Source: Actinomycetes bacterium (GTDB taxonomy: Bacteria > Actinomycetota > Acidimicrobiia > Acidimicrobiales > JAJZXF01). From it: a stretch of DNA of 36,453 bases. Position 1 is the stretch's first letter, and every line of letters starts with the position of its first letter. The stretch is taken from positions 5,854 to 42,306 of the forward strand of contig JAJZXF010000013.1 of assembly GCA_021802485.1 (NCBI GenBank). The letters run 5' to 3'. The notes under the pieces were generated by a model, which did no database searches, was not told the DNA's origin, and saw only the letters and a list, made by a program, of their open reading frames with translations. Positions 18,787 through 29,142 of this stretch are shown piece by piece. Made by a program: the position numbers and the translations under genes.

Positions 18787-19206
18787 ATGGACGTTTCTAT
18801 CCGCACCGGCAACATCCAACTGCCGAGGGAGGTCAAGTCTGCAGCCGAGGAGAAGGTCGCCCGGCTGGATCGTTTCATCGCAACAGGGGAGCGTGCAGAG
18901 GTGAGCTTCTTTGAAGAACGCAACCCGCGCATTCCTGAAAAGGATATTTGTGAGGTTGCAGTGGTCAGCAGGGGCCATGTCCTGCGGGCTCGGGCGTCTG
19001 CGGTCGAGCCGTTGGCGGCGGTAGAGCGTGTTGTGGGCAAGATGGAGCATCGTCTCGAGCGTTTCAAGGGAAGGCTGATCGCGAGGAACCGGCCGAGAGG
19101 CTCTGGCCATGGCTCGCGGGGCCGCTCTGCTAGGCAAGCGAGCGTGTTAGACGGCCACGTTGACGGGCTCCACTATGACGCCCGCCAGGGCATCGGCGAC
19201 GCTTGA
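18787..19206 (+). CDS. hpf: Ribosome hibernation promoting factor, short form (HPF/RaiA)
   Basis: It has 139 residues. Residues 1-100 form the S30AE/HPF fold: MDVSIRTGNIQLPREVKSAA, the KVARLDRF segment, the central VSFFEERNPRI strand and the helix ERVVGKMEHRLERFKGRL. HPF binds the 30S subunit at the tRNA/mRNA sites to silence ribosomes in stationary phase. Typical actinobacterial long HPFs have a further C-terminal dimerisation domain; here only a Gly/Arg-rich tail follows, with no match to it. The ribosome binding site AAGGAGG (18776-18782) lies 4 nt before the ATG. Its position directly before secA is the usual arrangement. Confidence 0.9.
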   Translation: MDVSIRTGNIQLPREVKSAAEEKVARLDRFIATGERAEVSFFEERNPRIPEKDICEVAVVSRGHVLRARASAVEPLAAVERVVGKMEHRLERFKGRLIARNRPRGSGHGSRGRSARQASVLDGHVDGLHYDARQGIGDA

Positions 19207-19334
19207 CGCAAGCAACGGAGCAGTGAGGCTGGTCGCCTCAGCAGTGCGGATTTGCCTGTCTGCTGATGAGGCTTGCCAGGGTTGCGATGTTGCGAGGGAG
19301 GCGTAGGGCCAGTTCGCAGTAGACTCTTTTTTTG

Positions 19335-22095
19335 ATGAGCGTCTTTGCGAAGGTTCTCAAGGTCGGTGAAGGCAAGAAGATTCGGCGTTTGGCCGAGTTG
19401 GTCCCGCTGGTCAACGAGTTCGAGCCTGAATTGGAGAAACTGGATGACGCCGCGCTCGCGCACTCGACAGTCGAGTTTCGCGAGCGTTTGGAGCGCGGAG
19501 AGTCCCTCGACGACATGCTCGTTGAGGCCTTCGCCGTCGTCCGGGAAGCTGCATGGCGTGTGATTGGACAGCGGCACTTCGATGTGCAGCTCATGGGCGG
19601 TATGGCTCTTCACTTTGGCTGGATCGCAGAGATGAAGACCGGTGAGGGGAAGACGCTGGTCTCAACACTCCCCGTCTACTTGAACGCGCTGTCTGGCAGC
19701 GGGGTCCATGTGGTGACGGTTAACGAGTACCTGGCCAAGCGGGATGCGGAGTGGATGGGAAGCATCTATCGCTGGCTCGGTCTTACGGTCGGCTTGGCCG
19801 TCAGTTCAGCGAGCGAGGAGACCACTGCGAAGCAGCAGGCGTATGCCTGCGACGTCACGTATGCGACGAACACGGAGCTCGGCTTCGACTACCTGCGAGA
19901 TAACATGGCCCGTTCACGCGAGATGATGGTCCAGCGCGGACATGTGTACGCGATCGTCGACGAGGTCGACTCCATCCTTGTGGACGAGGCGCGAACCCCA
20001 CTCATCATCAGCGGACCCGCAGAGGAGTCAGCACGGCTCTACAGCCAGTTTGCGGGGATAGCGAGAATGCTGAGGCGTGACGTCGACTACGAAGTGGACG
20101 AGGAGAAGCGCGTGGTCGCGCCTACCGAGGAGGGGATCGAGAAGGTTGAGCGACATCTAGGCGTGGAAAACCTGTACGACATGGTTTCGGTGAACTACGT
20201 GCATCATCTCAACCAGGCGCTCCTTGCCAAGGAGCTTTACATGCGCGACGACGACTACATAGTTGCGAACGGTGAAGTAAAGATTATCGACGAGTTCACG
20301 GGACGCCATCTCGAAGGTCGACGCTGGTCTGACGGTCTTCACCAGGCGGTGGAGGCGAAGGAACGGGTGCGCATCAAAGAGGAGAACCATACCTGGGCAA
20401 CTGTCACGCTTCAGAACTACTTTCGCATGTACGACAAGCTTGCGGGGATGACCGGCACCGCCGTAACAGAGGCGGCCGAGTTCGCGAATACGTACAACCT
20501 TCCAGTGGTCCCGATCCCCACTCATCGGCCGATGGTACGTGTGGATCATCCAGATCTGATCTACAAGAGCGAGTCGGCCAAGTTCGCGGCTGTCGTCAAG
20601 GACATATCTGAACGATACGACAGGGGCCAGCCTGTGCTTGTCGGCACGGCTTCGGTCGAGAAGTCAGAGATCCTCTCCCGCCTGCTTGAACGGGCAGGCG
20701 TTCCACATAGCGTGCTTAACGCGAAACAGCACGCGAAGGAGGCGTCGATCGTCGCGCAGGCAGGGCGGCTTCATGCAGTTACTGTAGCGACGAACATGGC
20801 GGGACGAGGGGTGGACATCCTACTGGGCGGGAATCCGAGCGGCCTCGCCCGGGATGAGGTGCTAGCCCAGGGGCTCGATCCCCAGGATGACTCAGAGGGT
20901 GCGGAGATGTTTTCGACGCTCAAGGAGCGTTTCGAGTCGGAGTGCGCACTGGAGGGGGACATGGTCCGGGGGCTGGGTGGGCTGTATGTGCTTGGCAGCG
21001 AGCGCCATGAGAGTCGCAGGATCGATGACCAGCTCAGGGGACGCTCTGGGCGCCAGGGTGATCCGGGATCAAGCCGCTTCTACCTCTCACTTGAAGACGA
21101 GCTCATGCGGTTGTTTGCAAGTGGGGCGATCAACTGGGTGATGGACAAGGCGCTCCCGGATGACACCCCGATCGAGGCGCGTATGGTTACGAAGGCGATC
21201 GAGAAGGCCCAGTACACGGTGGAAGAGCGCAACGCAGAGATCCGAAAAGAGGTTCTCAAGTACGACGAGGTCATGAACGAGCAGCGAAAGGTGATCTACG
21301 AACGTCGCCTTCAGGTGCTCGACGGTGAGGATCTGGTGGAGCGCACCGAGGAGTTGCTCGAGGAGACGATCGTTGCTCTTGTGCAGAGGGCCTGCCCGCG
21401 AGACTTCCCTGAGGAATGGAACCTCCAGCAGTTGCTGGTGGAGGTCGGGCAGTACTACCCGACGAAGTTCACGGTTGAGGATCTAGAGCCAGCGACGACT
21501 GCCAGCCATATATCGGAGAGCCTTGTTGCTGAGGCGCTCGACTTCTACCGGTCACGTGAGGAGTCGATGCCTGGCGGCGCGGAGATGGCACGCCAGATCG
21601 AACGTGAGGTGATGCTCCAGATCATCGATCAGCGCTGGCGAGAGCATCTGGCGGAGATGGACTACCTGGTTGAGGGGATCAACTTGCGTGCAATGGGCCA
21701 GCAAGATCCGCTCGTGGCGTTCCAACGCGAGGGGTTCGCTATGTTCGGTGAGCTGATGGACTCGATTGACGATGACTATCTCAGGTATGTGATGCACGTG
21801 GAGGTGTTGGCAGAGCCGCAAGAGCAGCCCGATTTCAGCCAGCTCGAGTATCAGGCGGCGAGTGATCCGGTTGAGGGCACGGAGTCCATCGCCAATGTCC
21901 TCGCGAACCAGGCAGCTCTAGCTGGTAACGCAGCTGGTAATGGCGCGGCCGGCGATCGATCAAGTGGTGGCGCCCCACCCGGCGGTGATGTTCCGGTTGA
22001 GGCCACCCAGGCCCCCACCGTTCTTTCTGCGCGTGAGAAGATCGGGCGGAACGAACCGTGCTGGTGCGGGAGTGGCAGGAAGTTCAAGCTGTGCC

Positions 22096-22109
<14 letters not shown>
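19335..22109 (+). CDS. secA: Preprotein translocase ATPase SecA
   Basis: Motor ATPase that drives unfolded preproteins through SecYEG. About 924 residues. Visible are the DEAD-like motor with Walker A MKTGEGKT (about 100-107), Walker B VDEVDSILVDEARTPLIISG, the preprotein cross-linking domain, the second nucleotide-binding fold with TNMAGRGVDI and GRSGRQGDPG, the helical scaffold and a C-terminal zinc finger CWCGSGRKFKLCHG. The presence of the zinc finger suggests the canonical SecA rather than SecA2. I chose ATG 19335 over the adjacent TTG 19332. No ribosome binding site is evident; an upstream TAGACT (about 19319-19324) would allow a very short leader. The 3' end overlaps prfB by 14 nt. Confidence 0.97.
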
Positions 22110-23262
<1,153 letters not shown>

Positions 23263-23519
23263 AACTGCCCCGGGCTGGGAGATTAATAATCATGATAAGG
23301 CCAGGTGGCACCCGTCTTCGTTGTTCATAGGGCTGGACGGGCGCGCGAATTCACCACGGAGACGCGCGAAGCTGCTAACCTATGCCCTAGGACGTTCCGA
23401 AGTGCTGTGGGGCTTCGGGGATGCGGTTGTATCGGCCGACGGGCAGTGCGAGATGAACCGTATGGAACGATTTCCCTACGCGGCGAGGCCAACAAGGTCC
23501 CGGTCGCAACGACACCAAG
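23263..23519. other. prfB-ftsE intergenic region
   Basis: This 257-bp region contains no credible ORF. A CCCGTC/GACGGG pair around 23309-23338 could form a weak hairpin. The region probably holds a promoter for ftsEX, but I cannot point to a clear -10/-35 pair. Confidence 0.35.
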
Positions 23520-24206
23520 ATGATCAGCTTTGAAAACGTCACCAAGTCATACAGGGGAAGCATCCTGGCCCTTCGCGAGTGCTCGGTTCGCATCGAGAAG
23601 GGCGAGTTTGTTTTCATCGTCGGCCCATCAGGGTCGGGCAAGACGACGTTCATTCGTCTACTGCTGAGGGAGGAGGTGCCGGATTCCGGCCAGATCTGGC
23701 TCGCAGGACGGGAGGTGACTCATCTGGCCTCCTGGAAGGTGCCGTATCTCCGGCGCAATATCGGGTGTGTGTTCCAAGACTTCCGATTGCTGCCGAACAA
23801 GACCGTCGCGGAGAACGTCTCGTTTGCGTTAGAGGTGATTGGCAGGCCCAAGCATGTAATGCGCACGCAAGTTCGCCAAGCGCTTGATTTGGTTGGTCTG
23901 GGGAAGAAGCAGGACAGATTGCCGAATGAGCTTTCCGGCGGTGAACAGCAGCGAGTCGCTGTAGCCAGGGCCTTTGTCAATCGCCCGCTCGTGCTGCTGG
24001 CAGATGAGCCGACGGGGAACCTTGATCCTAAGACGAGTCTTGGTATCATGCGCCTGCTCGACAGGATCAACCGTACGGGGACGACGGTGATGGTGGCGAC
24101 CCACGACGCGAGCATGGTTGATGCGATGCGTCGCAGGGTGATCGAACTTGAGCATGGCGAGCTGGTCCGCGACCAGGCAAGAGGAGTTTACGGGTACAGC
24201 ACGTGA
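23520..24206 (+). CDS. ftsE: Cell division ATP-binding protein FtsE
   Basis: ABC-type ATPase partner of FtsX; the complex couples the divisome to periplasmic peptidoglycan hydrolases. It has 228 residues. Visible are Walker A GPSGSGKT (35-42), the Q-loop segment [10 protein letters not shown], the signature [14 protein letters not shown], Walker [13 protein letters not shown] and the switch histidine in ATHD. The ATG at 23520 has no clear ribosome binding site, so the transcript may be leaderless or have a weak start. The ftsX gene follows after 25 bp. Confidence 0.96.
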   Translation: MISFENVTKSYRGSILALRECSVRIEKGEFVFIVGPSGSGKTTFIRLLLREEVPDSGQIWLAGREVTHLASWKVPYLRRNIGCVFQDFRLLPNKTVAENVSFALEVIGRPKHVMRTQVRQALDLVGLGKKQDRLPNELSGGEQQRVAVARAFVNRPLVLLADEPTGNLDPKTSLGIMRLLDRINRTGTTVMVATHDASMVDAMRRRVIELEHGELVRDQARGVYGYST

Positions 24207-24231
24207 AATACACCCTGCGAGGTATGCATAG

Positions 24232-25125
24232 ATGACGATGTCGATGGAGTACGCGGCTCGTGAGGCTGCGGGCAATCTGTGGCGCAATCGCTTGATGACC
24301 ATGACGGCCGTTCTAACGGTCGCGGTTTCGCTGTCACTTCTCGGGGCGACGATGCTGATGCGCCAGGCTGTGTCGAGTGTCACTGTGAACTGGGGTAAGG
24401 GTGTAAACATCATTGTGTTCATGCACTCGGGTGCCACAGGTGGCCAACGGAAAGCGGTCAATCAGCAGCTGACCGGCATGCCTCAGGTGTCGCGTTGCTA
24501 CTACGTGGGCCATGCAGCGTCCTTTGCCGAGATGAAGCGGATGTTCCGCTCGGAGCCTGACGTCTACCAGCAGGCTGGCCTTACTGCATCAGAGGTGCCC
24601 ACCTCGTTTCGTTGTGCGCTTGCGAATCCGAAGGACGCTCAAGTGGTTGCAAGTGCCTTTCAGAACGAGCCAGGGGTTCGATCTGTGTACGATCCGGTGA
24701 AGCAAGCCAATACGATCCAAAAGGTGAGCGGAATCATCCAGCTGATCTTCGTCATCGTGGCTGTGATACTCCTGCTGTCTGCTGCAGTCTTGATCCTCAA
24801 TACCATCCGGCTGGCTATCTTTGCGCGCCGTAGGGAGGTCGCGGTCATGAAGCTGGTTGGCGCTACCAATTGGTTCATCCGGGTGCCATTCATGCTTGAG
24901 GGATTGACCCAGGGGATCATTGGTGCGGTGGTGGCCACGGGGGTGGTCTTCGGCATGCATGCGTTCCTCGGCTATGTGGTGAAGCACTACCACGCGACCT
25001 TGCTTAAAGCACTAGTGGTTCCGCTACATGATGTTGTGTCCACCGTGGTGGTTGTCTTCCTCGTCGGGATGGTGGTCGGGGTTCTCGGCTCTGTCATAGC
25101 AATACGCCGTTTCCTCGAGGTCTGA
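24232..25125 (+). CDS. ftsX: Cell division membrane protein FtsX
   Basis: Protein of 297 residues with the FtsX topology: a cytoplasmic N-terminus (EAAGNLWRNRLMTMTAVLTV), TM1 (about 22-44), an extracytoplasmic domain (about 45-165), and three TMs in the C-terminal half. The conserved ARRREVAVMKLVGATNWFIRVPFMLEG segment links TM2 and TM3 and is the family hallmark. It anchors FtsE and presents peptidoglycan hydrolase activators outside the membrane. The GAGGT ribosome binding site precedes ATG 24232; ATG 24238 is an alternative. It is likely co-transcribed with ftsE. Confidence 0.96.
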   Translation: MTMSMEYAAREAAGNLWRNRLMTMTAVLTVAVSLSLLGATMLMRQAVSSVTVNWGKGVNIIVFMHSGATGGQRKAVNQQLTGMPQVSRCYYVGHAASFAEMKRMFRSEPDVYQQAGLTASEVPTSFRCALANPKDAQVVASAFQNEPGVRSVYDPVKQANTIQKVSGIIQLIFVIVAVILLLSAAVLILNTIRLAIFARRREVAVMKLVGATNWFIRVPFMLEGLTQGIIGAVVATGVVFGMHAFLGYVVKHYHATLLKALVVPLHDVVSTVVVVFLVGMVVGVLGSVIAIRRFLEV

Positions 25126-25141
25126 CGCGGCAAGCGTCTAA

Positions 25142-26788
25142 ATGATGGCGAGCGCCTTCGAGGAGTGGCAGGCCGCCTACGACGCATCTGATCTGCGCGA
25201 CTCGGACTTCGAGACGATGTCGGGCGTACCGGTCTCGCCTCTGTACTTGCCATCAGAGCGCTCAGCGGAGCCCGCGGACTTCCCCGGGCTGTTTCCGTAT
25301 ACTCGTGGTCCGTACGCGTCTATGTACCGCTCCAAGCTGTGGACGATGAGAATGTTTGCGGGGTTTGGTGGCCCCAAGGATACGAATATCCGTTTCAAGC
25401 AGCTTCTTGAGGCTGGGAGTGGCGGCCTTTCCGTCGCCTTCGATCTGCCAACCTTGATGGGACGTGACTCTGACGACCCGCTTTCAAGAGGGGAGGTCGG
25501 GCGTTGCGGCGTAGCGTTGGACACTCTTTCTGATGCAAGAGATCTCTTTGCGGGGATCGATCTTTCAGCCGTGACGACATCCATGACGATCAACTCACCC
25601 GCGGCCGTTGTGCTGGCTATGTACATTGCCGCTGCGGAGGACGCTGGCGTTGAACGGAGTGCGCTAGGCGGTACCCTCCAGAACGACATTTTGAAGGAGT
25701 ACCAGGCCCAGAAGGAGTATGTGTTCCCACCTCGTCCATCGACGCGGCTCGTATCGGACGTGATCTCATTTTGTGCCGCAGAGCTTCCCCAATTTCACCC
25801 TGTCTCGATATCCGGATATCACATCAGGGAGGCGGGCTCAACCGCAGCTCAGGAGCTTGCTTTCACTCTTGCCAACGGCTTTGCGTATGTGGAGGCGGCC
25901 CGCTCAAGAGGCCTGGAGGTAGATTCATTTGCTCCCCGCCTCTCCTTCTTTTTCAACGCTCAGATCGACTTCTTCGAAGAGGTAGCGAAGTATCGAGCTG
26001 CCAGGAGGATCTGGGCTCGCTGGATCAGGGATCGTTACGGATCCAACGACCCGCGTTCGCTTCGTCTCAGATTTCATGCACAGACGGCCGGGGTATCCCT
26101 CACGGCCCAACAGCCTGAATTGAACCTGGTGCGTACAGCGCTGGAGGCCCTGGCCGGAGTTCTTGGTGGAACCCAGAGCCTGCATACCAACTCGATGGAT
26201 GAGGTACTTTCGCTTCCGACGGAGTCTGCGGCCCGGCTGGCGTTGCGTACGCAGCAGGTCATCGCCTACGAGACAGGTGTTGCGAACGTGGCGGACCCGC
26301 TGGGTGGCTCGTACTATGTCGAGGCGCTGACAGGCGAGTTGGAGGACCAAGCAGAAGAGATTTTTGATGTCCTTTGCAACATGGGAGAAGGGTCGATGCT
26401 TGAAGGGGTGTTCAACGCGATCGAGCAAGGATGGTTTCAAGAGCAGATAGCCGACGCTGCTTATGCTTTGGAGCGCAAGCAGTCTTGTTCAAGGCGTGTT
26501 GTTGTGGGCGTGAACGCTTTCACGCAGGGAGATAGCGAGTTGCCACCCACGCTCGCGATCGATGCTCGGGTGGAGCCGAGGCAGGTGGAGCGCTTAGCTG
26601 CTGTGCGCGCGCAGCGGAGCGATACAGCGGTGAGTTCAGCGTTGGAACGGGTACGTGCTGACGCGTCCACGGATGCCAACCTGATGCCGGCCATCCTCGA
26701 GGCGGCCAGGGCCTTTGCAAGCATTGGGGAGATCATGGGTGCTCTCGGCGATGTATTCGGGTACTGGCGAGAAGATCCGGTGCTTTGA
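25142..26788 (+). CDS. icmA: Acyl-CoA mutase large subunit, isobutyryl-CoA mutase (IcmA) type
   Basis: B12-dependent radical mutase of the methylmalonyl-CoA mutase superfamily. It has 548 residues, the length of large subunits that lack a fused cobalamin-binding domain, so it needs a separate small subunit not seen here. The TIM-barrel motifs PYTRGPYASMY, GLSVAFDLPTLMGRDSDDP, TTSMTINSPA and GYHIREAGSTAAQELA are present. Substrate-pocket positions, by spacing to known enzymes, are F72, A99 and Q190. Isobutyryl-CoA mutase has Phe/Gln at the first and third of these, methylmalonyl-CoA mutase has Tyr/Arg, and 2-hydroxyisobutyryl-CoA mutase has Ile, Asp and Gln. The best prediction is therefore isobutyryl-/butyryl-CoA interconversion in valine or fatty acid metabolism. 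It lies 16 bp after ftsX and may be co-transcribed. Confidence 0.85.
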   Translation: MMASAFEEWQAAYDASDLRDSDFETMSGVPVSPLYLPSERSAEPADFPGLFPYTRGPYASMYRSKLWTMRMFAGFGGPKDTNIRFKQLLEAGSGGLSVAFDLPTLMGRDSDDPLSRGEVGRCGVALDTLSDARDLFAGIDLSAVTTSMTINSPAAVVLAMYIAAAEDAGVERSALGGTLQNDILKEYQAQKEYVFPPRPSTRLVSDVISFCAAELPQFHPVSISGYHIREAGSTAAQELAFTLANGFAYVEAARSRGLEVDSFAPRLSFFFNAQIDFFEEVAKYRAARRIWARWIRDRYGSNDPRSLRLRFHAQTAGVSLTAQQPELNLVRTALEALAGVLGGTQSLHTNSMDEVLSLPTESAARLALRTQQVIAYETGVANVADPLGGSYYVEALTGELEDQAEEIFDVLCNMGEGSMLEGVFNAIEQGWFQEQIADAAYALERKQSCSRRVVVGVNAFTQGDSELPPTLAIDARVEPRQVERLAAVRAQRSDTAVSSALERVRADASTDANLMPAILEAARAFASIGEIMGALGDVFGYWREDPVL

Positions 26789-26818
26789 GCCAAATGCGGC
26801 CGCAACCCCCTTCCCCCA

Positions 26819-26945
26819 GTTATGTGGCTAATGGGGAGGCACCTAATCCACAGAGCTTAGCGCCTCGATTGGCCACATGAAAAGGAGTTATGCGGCCGCG
26901 GAGCGAAGCGAAGAGCGAACCAATGTCCCCCATTAGCCGCATAAC
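26819..26945. repeat. Inverted repeats at the left side of the TnpB relic
   Basis: GTTATGTGGCTAATGGGG (26819-26836) is complementary in 17 of 18 positions to 26928-26945. A third copy of its first ten bases, GTTATGCGGC, occurs at 26887-26896 and is a perfect complement of 26936-26945. The right arm ends 8 bp before the TnpB-like frame. The unit could be the left end of an IS200/IS605-type element or a small MITE. There is no other gene in this 165-bp gap. Confidence 0.7.
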
Positions 26946-26953
26946 GCAAAGGA

Positions 26954-27679
26954 GTGGTCAAGGCCGCGGATAAGACAAGTACGCACCTATCTGAGGAACT
27001 GTTACACCCCTGGAGTAGTCTCGAACATATCCTCGCATTACCGAGTAGTCCGCCAACAAACCGTGAGGTCCTACGCACAGCGATTGTCCCGGTCACCTTG
27101 TCGGGTGTGGACTACCGGCGAGCCCACGATGCTCACCACATTGCAGCTGGTCTATGGGACCAAGCGGTCGACTGGGTACATGGGGAGTGGAAAGCGAAGC
27201 ACAACCCAGGCAAGTACGACATCCGAGCGTTCCTCACCTCGATCCCACGAGAACAACGCCCGCTTCATGCTCACAGTACTGAGGCGATCGGATACGAGCT
27301 CTGAACGAGTCCGGGTCCACAAAGACCTCTCCTGCGCCTGCAGCACGCAACCGACCATGTGGGCGGTACTACCCGGTGCAAGGTGTGCAACTTCACCTGT
27401 CACCGAGACGCTGTTGGAGCGATCAACATCCTACAGGAGGCGATACATGGGGACTATGTCCCCATAGGACCGGATGTCACGATCCGAGTCACGTATCTCC
27501 GGGACGAGAAGCGTTGGTCACCTGATCAGCGCAACACACACCGTATGGTGCAGTGCCGAAAGGCCATAACCCTGAGTAGTGCCAAGAACCAGGCCTCGGC
27601 GGAAACGTCGTGCAAGCCGAAGCTAGCAAACTCATCCACCAGCTCTTTGGAGCGAGTTCCGTTGGTCGCGGTAGCGTGA
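26954..27679 (+). pseudogene. TnpB (IS200/IS605 family) relic with internal deletion and stop
   Basis: The 5' part (GTG 26954 to TGA 27302-27304, 116 codons) encodes the TnpB N-terminal pattern: AHDAHHIAAGLWDQAVDWVH, then NPGKYDIRAFLTSIPREQRPLHAHSTEAIGYEL. The same frame resumes directly after the stop and shows the C-terminal zinc-ribbon and RuvC-III region CKVCNFTCHRDAVGAINILQ, running to a TGA at 27677-27679. The central part with the main RuvC catalytic acids and the first half of the zinc ribbon is missing, so nuclease activity should be lost. A full TnpB is about 400 residues; here about 240 codons remain. An AAAGGAG precedes the GTG. The right-end hairpin remains at 27725-27744. Confidence 0.85.
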
Positions 27680-27724
27680 TGTGCGCGATGTGAGGCAAAC
27701 CAAGCCAGACGGCAGGGCTAGAAG

Positions 27725-27744
27725 CCCCGTCCGTCAGGGCGGGG
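27725..27744 (+). other. IS200/IS605-type right-end hairpin / reRNA 3' end
   Basis: CCCCGTCC (27725-27732), GTCA and GGGCGGGG (27737-27744) form an 8-bp stem with one G-T wobble, preceded by CTAGAAG and followed by AGGTTCAG. This matches from memory the GAAGCCCCG...CGGGGAGG right ends of TnpB-bearing elements. In active elements this hairpin ends the guide RNA scaffold and the next bases (here CGACCTTTGATGGTTCC) act as the guide. Confidence 0.7.
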
Positions 27745-27775
27745 AGGTTCAGCGACCTTTGATGGTTCCGCCAGC

Positions 27776-28963
27776 ATGAACGGAGGAGCGGTGCCGCCTG
27801 ACAGCCATACTGAACAACAGGCAGCTCAACTTGAGGCGTTCCGTCCCCGCTGGCGCGGTCAGCCAGCACGGCTCGAGGTCTGGTATGCAACATTTTCAGA
27901 CCCAACGCACAATGTCGGCGTCTGGATCCACCACGAGATCGTCTCCCCGCCACGCAGCAAGTCCTCTAGTTGGTCAAAGCTCCGCGGATGGAATACCCGC
28001 ACCACTTCGGCTTCGGATTTGCGCCCGGCCTCGGGGTCAGGCTCGAAACCGGAGTCAGCGCATCAGCAGATTCAGGAGACGGGTTTGGCTTGCGGAACCG
28101 CGGCACGACCCGTCCCGACTTCCGGGGGACCGGACCACTCTCAGGACCCTGGAGCCGTAACCAAAGGTTGGGTAGCGATCTTTGAAAATGATCGACCTCC
28201 AATCCTCGAGCGATTCGGGCCGGCTCCAGTGCACCTTGGGATGCTCAACATCACTGCGCAAAGTGTGCCCACCCCTGACGGCACGTCCATCAGTAGTTCC
28301 TCGCTCGCTGGTACGGCAGGCATCCTGACCTGGGATTTCGAGTACCAAGACGTCACAAAGCCGCTGTTCACTTTTCCACGTTGGGCCTGGAGGTCCGAGC
28401 TCCTTCCGGCAGCTCAGGTAGTAGTCAGCCCGGCCGCCAGCTTCTCGGGAAGGTTGGTCACTCAGGATCGCACGGTGCACATCGACTCAGCTTGCGGCTC
28501 AGTTGCCCACATATACGGCCATGGAAACGCCGAACGTTGGGGTTGGCTGCACGCAGACTTAGGGGGTGGAGACACTATCGAGGTAGTCTCCGCCGTGGCA
28601 CGCACCCCCGGTCTGCGGGCCGTCGGACCGCTCACCCTGGTCCAGCTGAGGACCGCTGGCGCTGACTGGCCGCGCGACCCCCTCATCGCCGCTCCCCTGT
28701 TCCGCAGCCAGCTGAACCTTCCCACCTGGAAGATATCTGGTGTCACTGGAACTCGGCGGCTGCGAGCCGAGGTGACAATTCCCGAAAGCACCTCGATCAC
28801 ACTTGGGTATACAGACCCCGATGGATCATCAGCCACCTGCACCAATTCGGAGCTGTCAGATGCCGAGATCATTCTGGAGCGTACTGTGCGAGGTGCCTGG
28901 CAGGTCGAAAAGCACTGGACGCTCACAGGGAGCGCTCATGCGGAGATAGGTCGCAGGCCATGA
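27776..28963 (+). CDS. Lipocalin-like protein (AttH/CrtC/tocopherol-cyclase type), unknown function
   Basis: It has 395 residues. Recognisable segments are LEVWYATFSDPTHNVGVWIHHEIVSP near the N-terminus, GWVAIFENDRPPILERFGPAP, and the pattern AHIYGHGNAERWGWLHADL around 245-263. This repeated beta-sheet layout is seen in tocopherol-cyclase/CrtC/AttH-like proteins that bind or modify lipophilic molecules. Residues about 62-125 are an unusual Ser/Arg/Gly-rich insertion between two segments that are normally close together. The start is uncertain: ATG 27776 has no ribosome binding site, while GTG 27791 lies just after GGAGGA. The TnpB relic's right end is only about 25 bp upstream, so the native promoter may have been displaced. 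A 19-bp hairpin follows its stop at once. Confidence 0.55.
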   Translation: MNGGAVPPDSHTEQQAAQLEAFRPRWRGQPARLEVWYATFSDPTHNVGVWIHHEIVSPPRSKSSSWSKLRGWNTRTTSASDLRPASGSGSKPESAHQQIQETGLACGTAARPVPTSGGPDHSQDPGAVTKGWVAIFENDRPPILERFGPAPVHLGMLNITAQSVPTPDGTSISSSSLAGTAGILTWDFEYQDVTKPLFTFPRWAWRSELLPAAQVVVSPAASFSGRLVTQDRTVHIDSACGSVAHIYGHGNAERWGWLHADLGGGDTIEVVSAVARTPGLRAVGPLTLVQLRTAGADWPRDPLIAAPLFRSQLNLPTWKISGVTGTRRLRAEVTIPESTSITLGYTDPDGSSATCTNSELSDAEIILERTVRGAWQVEKHWTLTGSAHAEIGRRP

Positions 28964-28964
28964 T

Positions 28965-29012
28965 CCGTTCCCTGCTGTCTGCGAACTTGTGTCCGCAGAC
29001 AGCAGGGAACGG
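28965..29012. terminator. Perfect 19-bp hairpin, possible bidirectional terminator
   Basis: Bases 28965-28983 and 28994-29012 are exact reverse complements with a 10-nt loop (AACTTGTGTC). The stem starts 1 nt after the stop of the lipocalin-like gene and lies between two convergent genes. There is no U-tract on either strand. Its length and perfection exceed a usual terminator. Confidence 0.75.
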
Positions 29013-29142
29013 TGATCTCGTGCGCCAGTGGGAGCTCTAGAGAGCTTCTGCGCCCCTAACGGCTGGGTGACACCCCAGCATGGTCCGAGAGACGTAAGTA
29101 TTTCGTGATGCCGTAGGACCACCCACGTTCGGAGCGCGTCGC

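Noticed and set aside
21940-22095. Longer prfB N-terminus starting inside secA
   Set aside because: The extra residues are Pro/Arg-rich shadows of the secA tail and do not resemble release factors; ATG 22096 gives the normal length.
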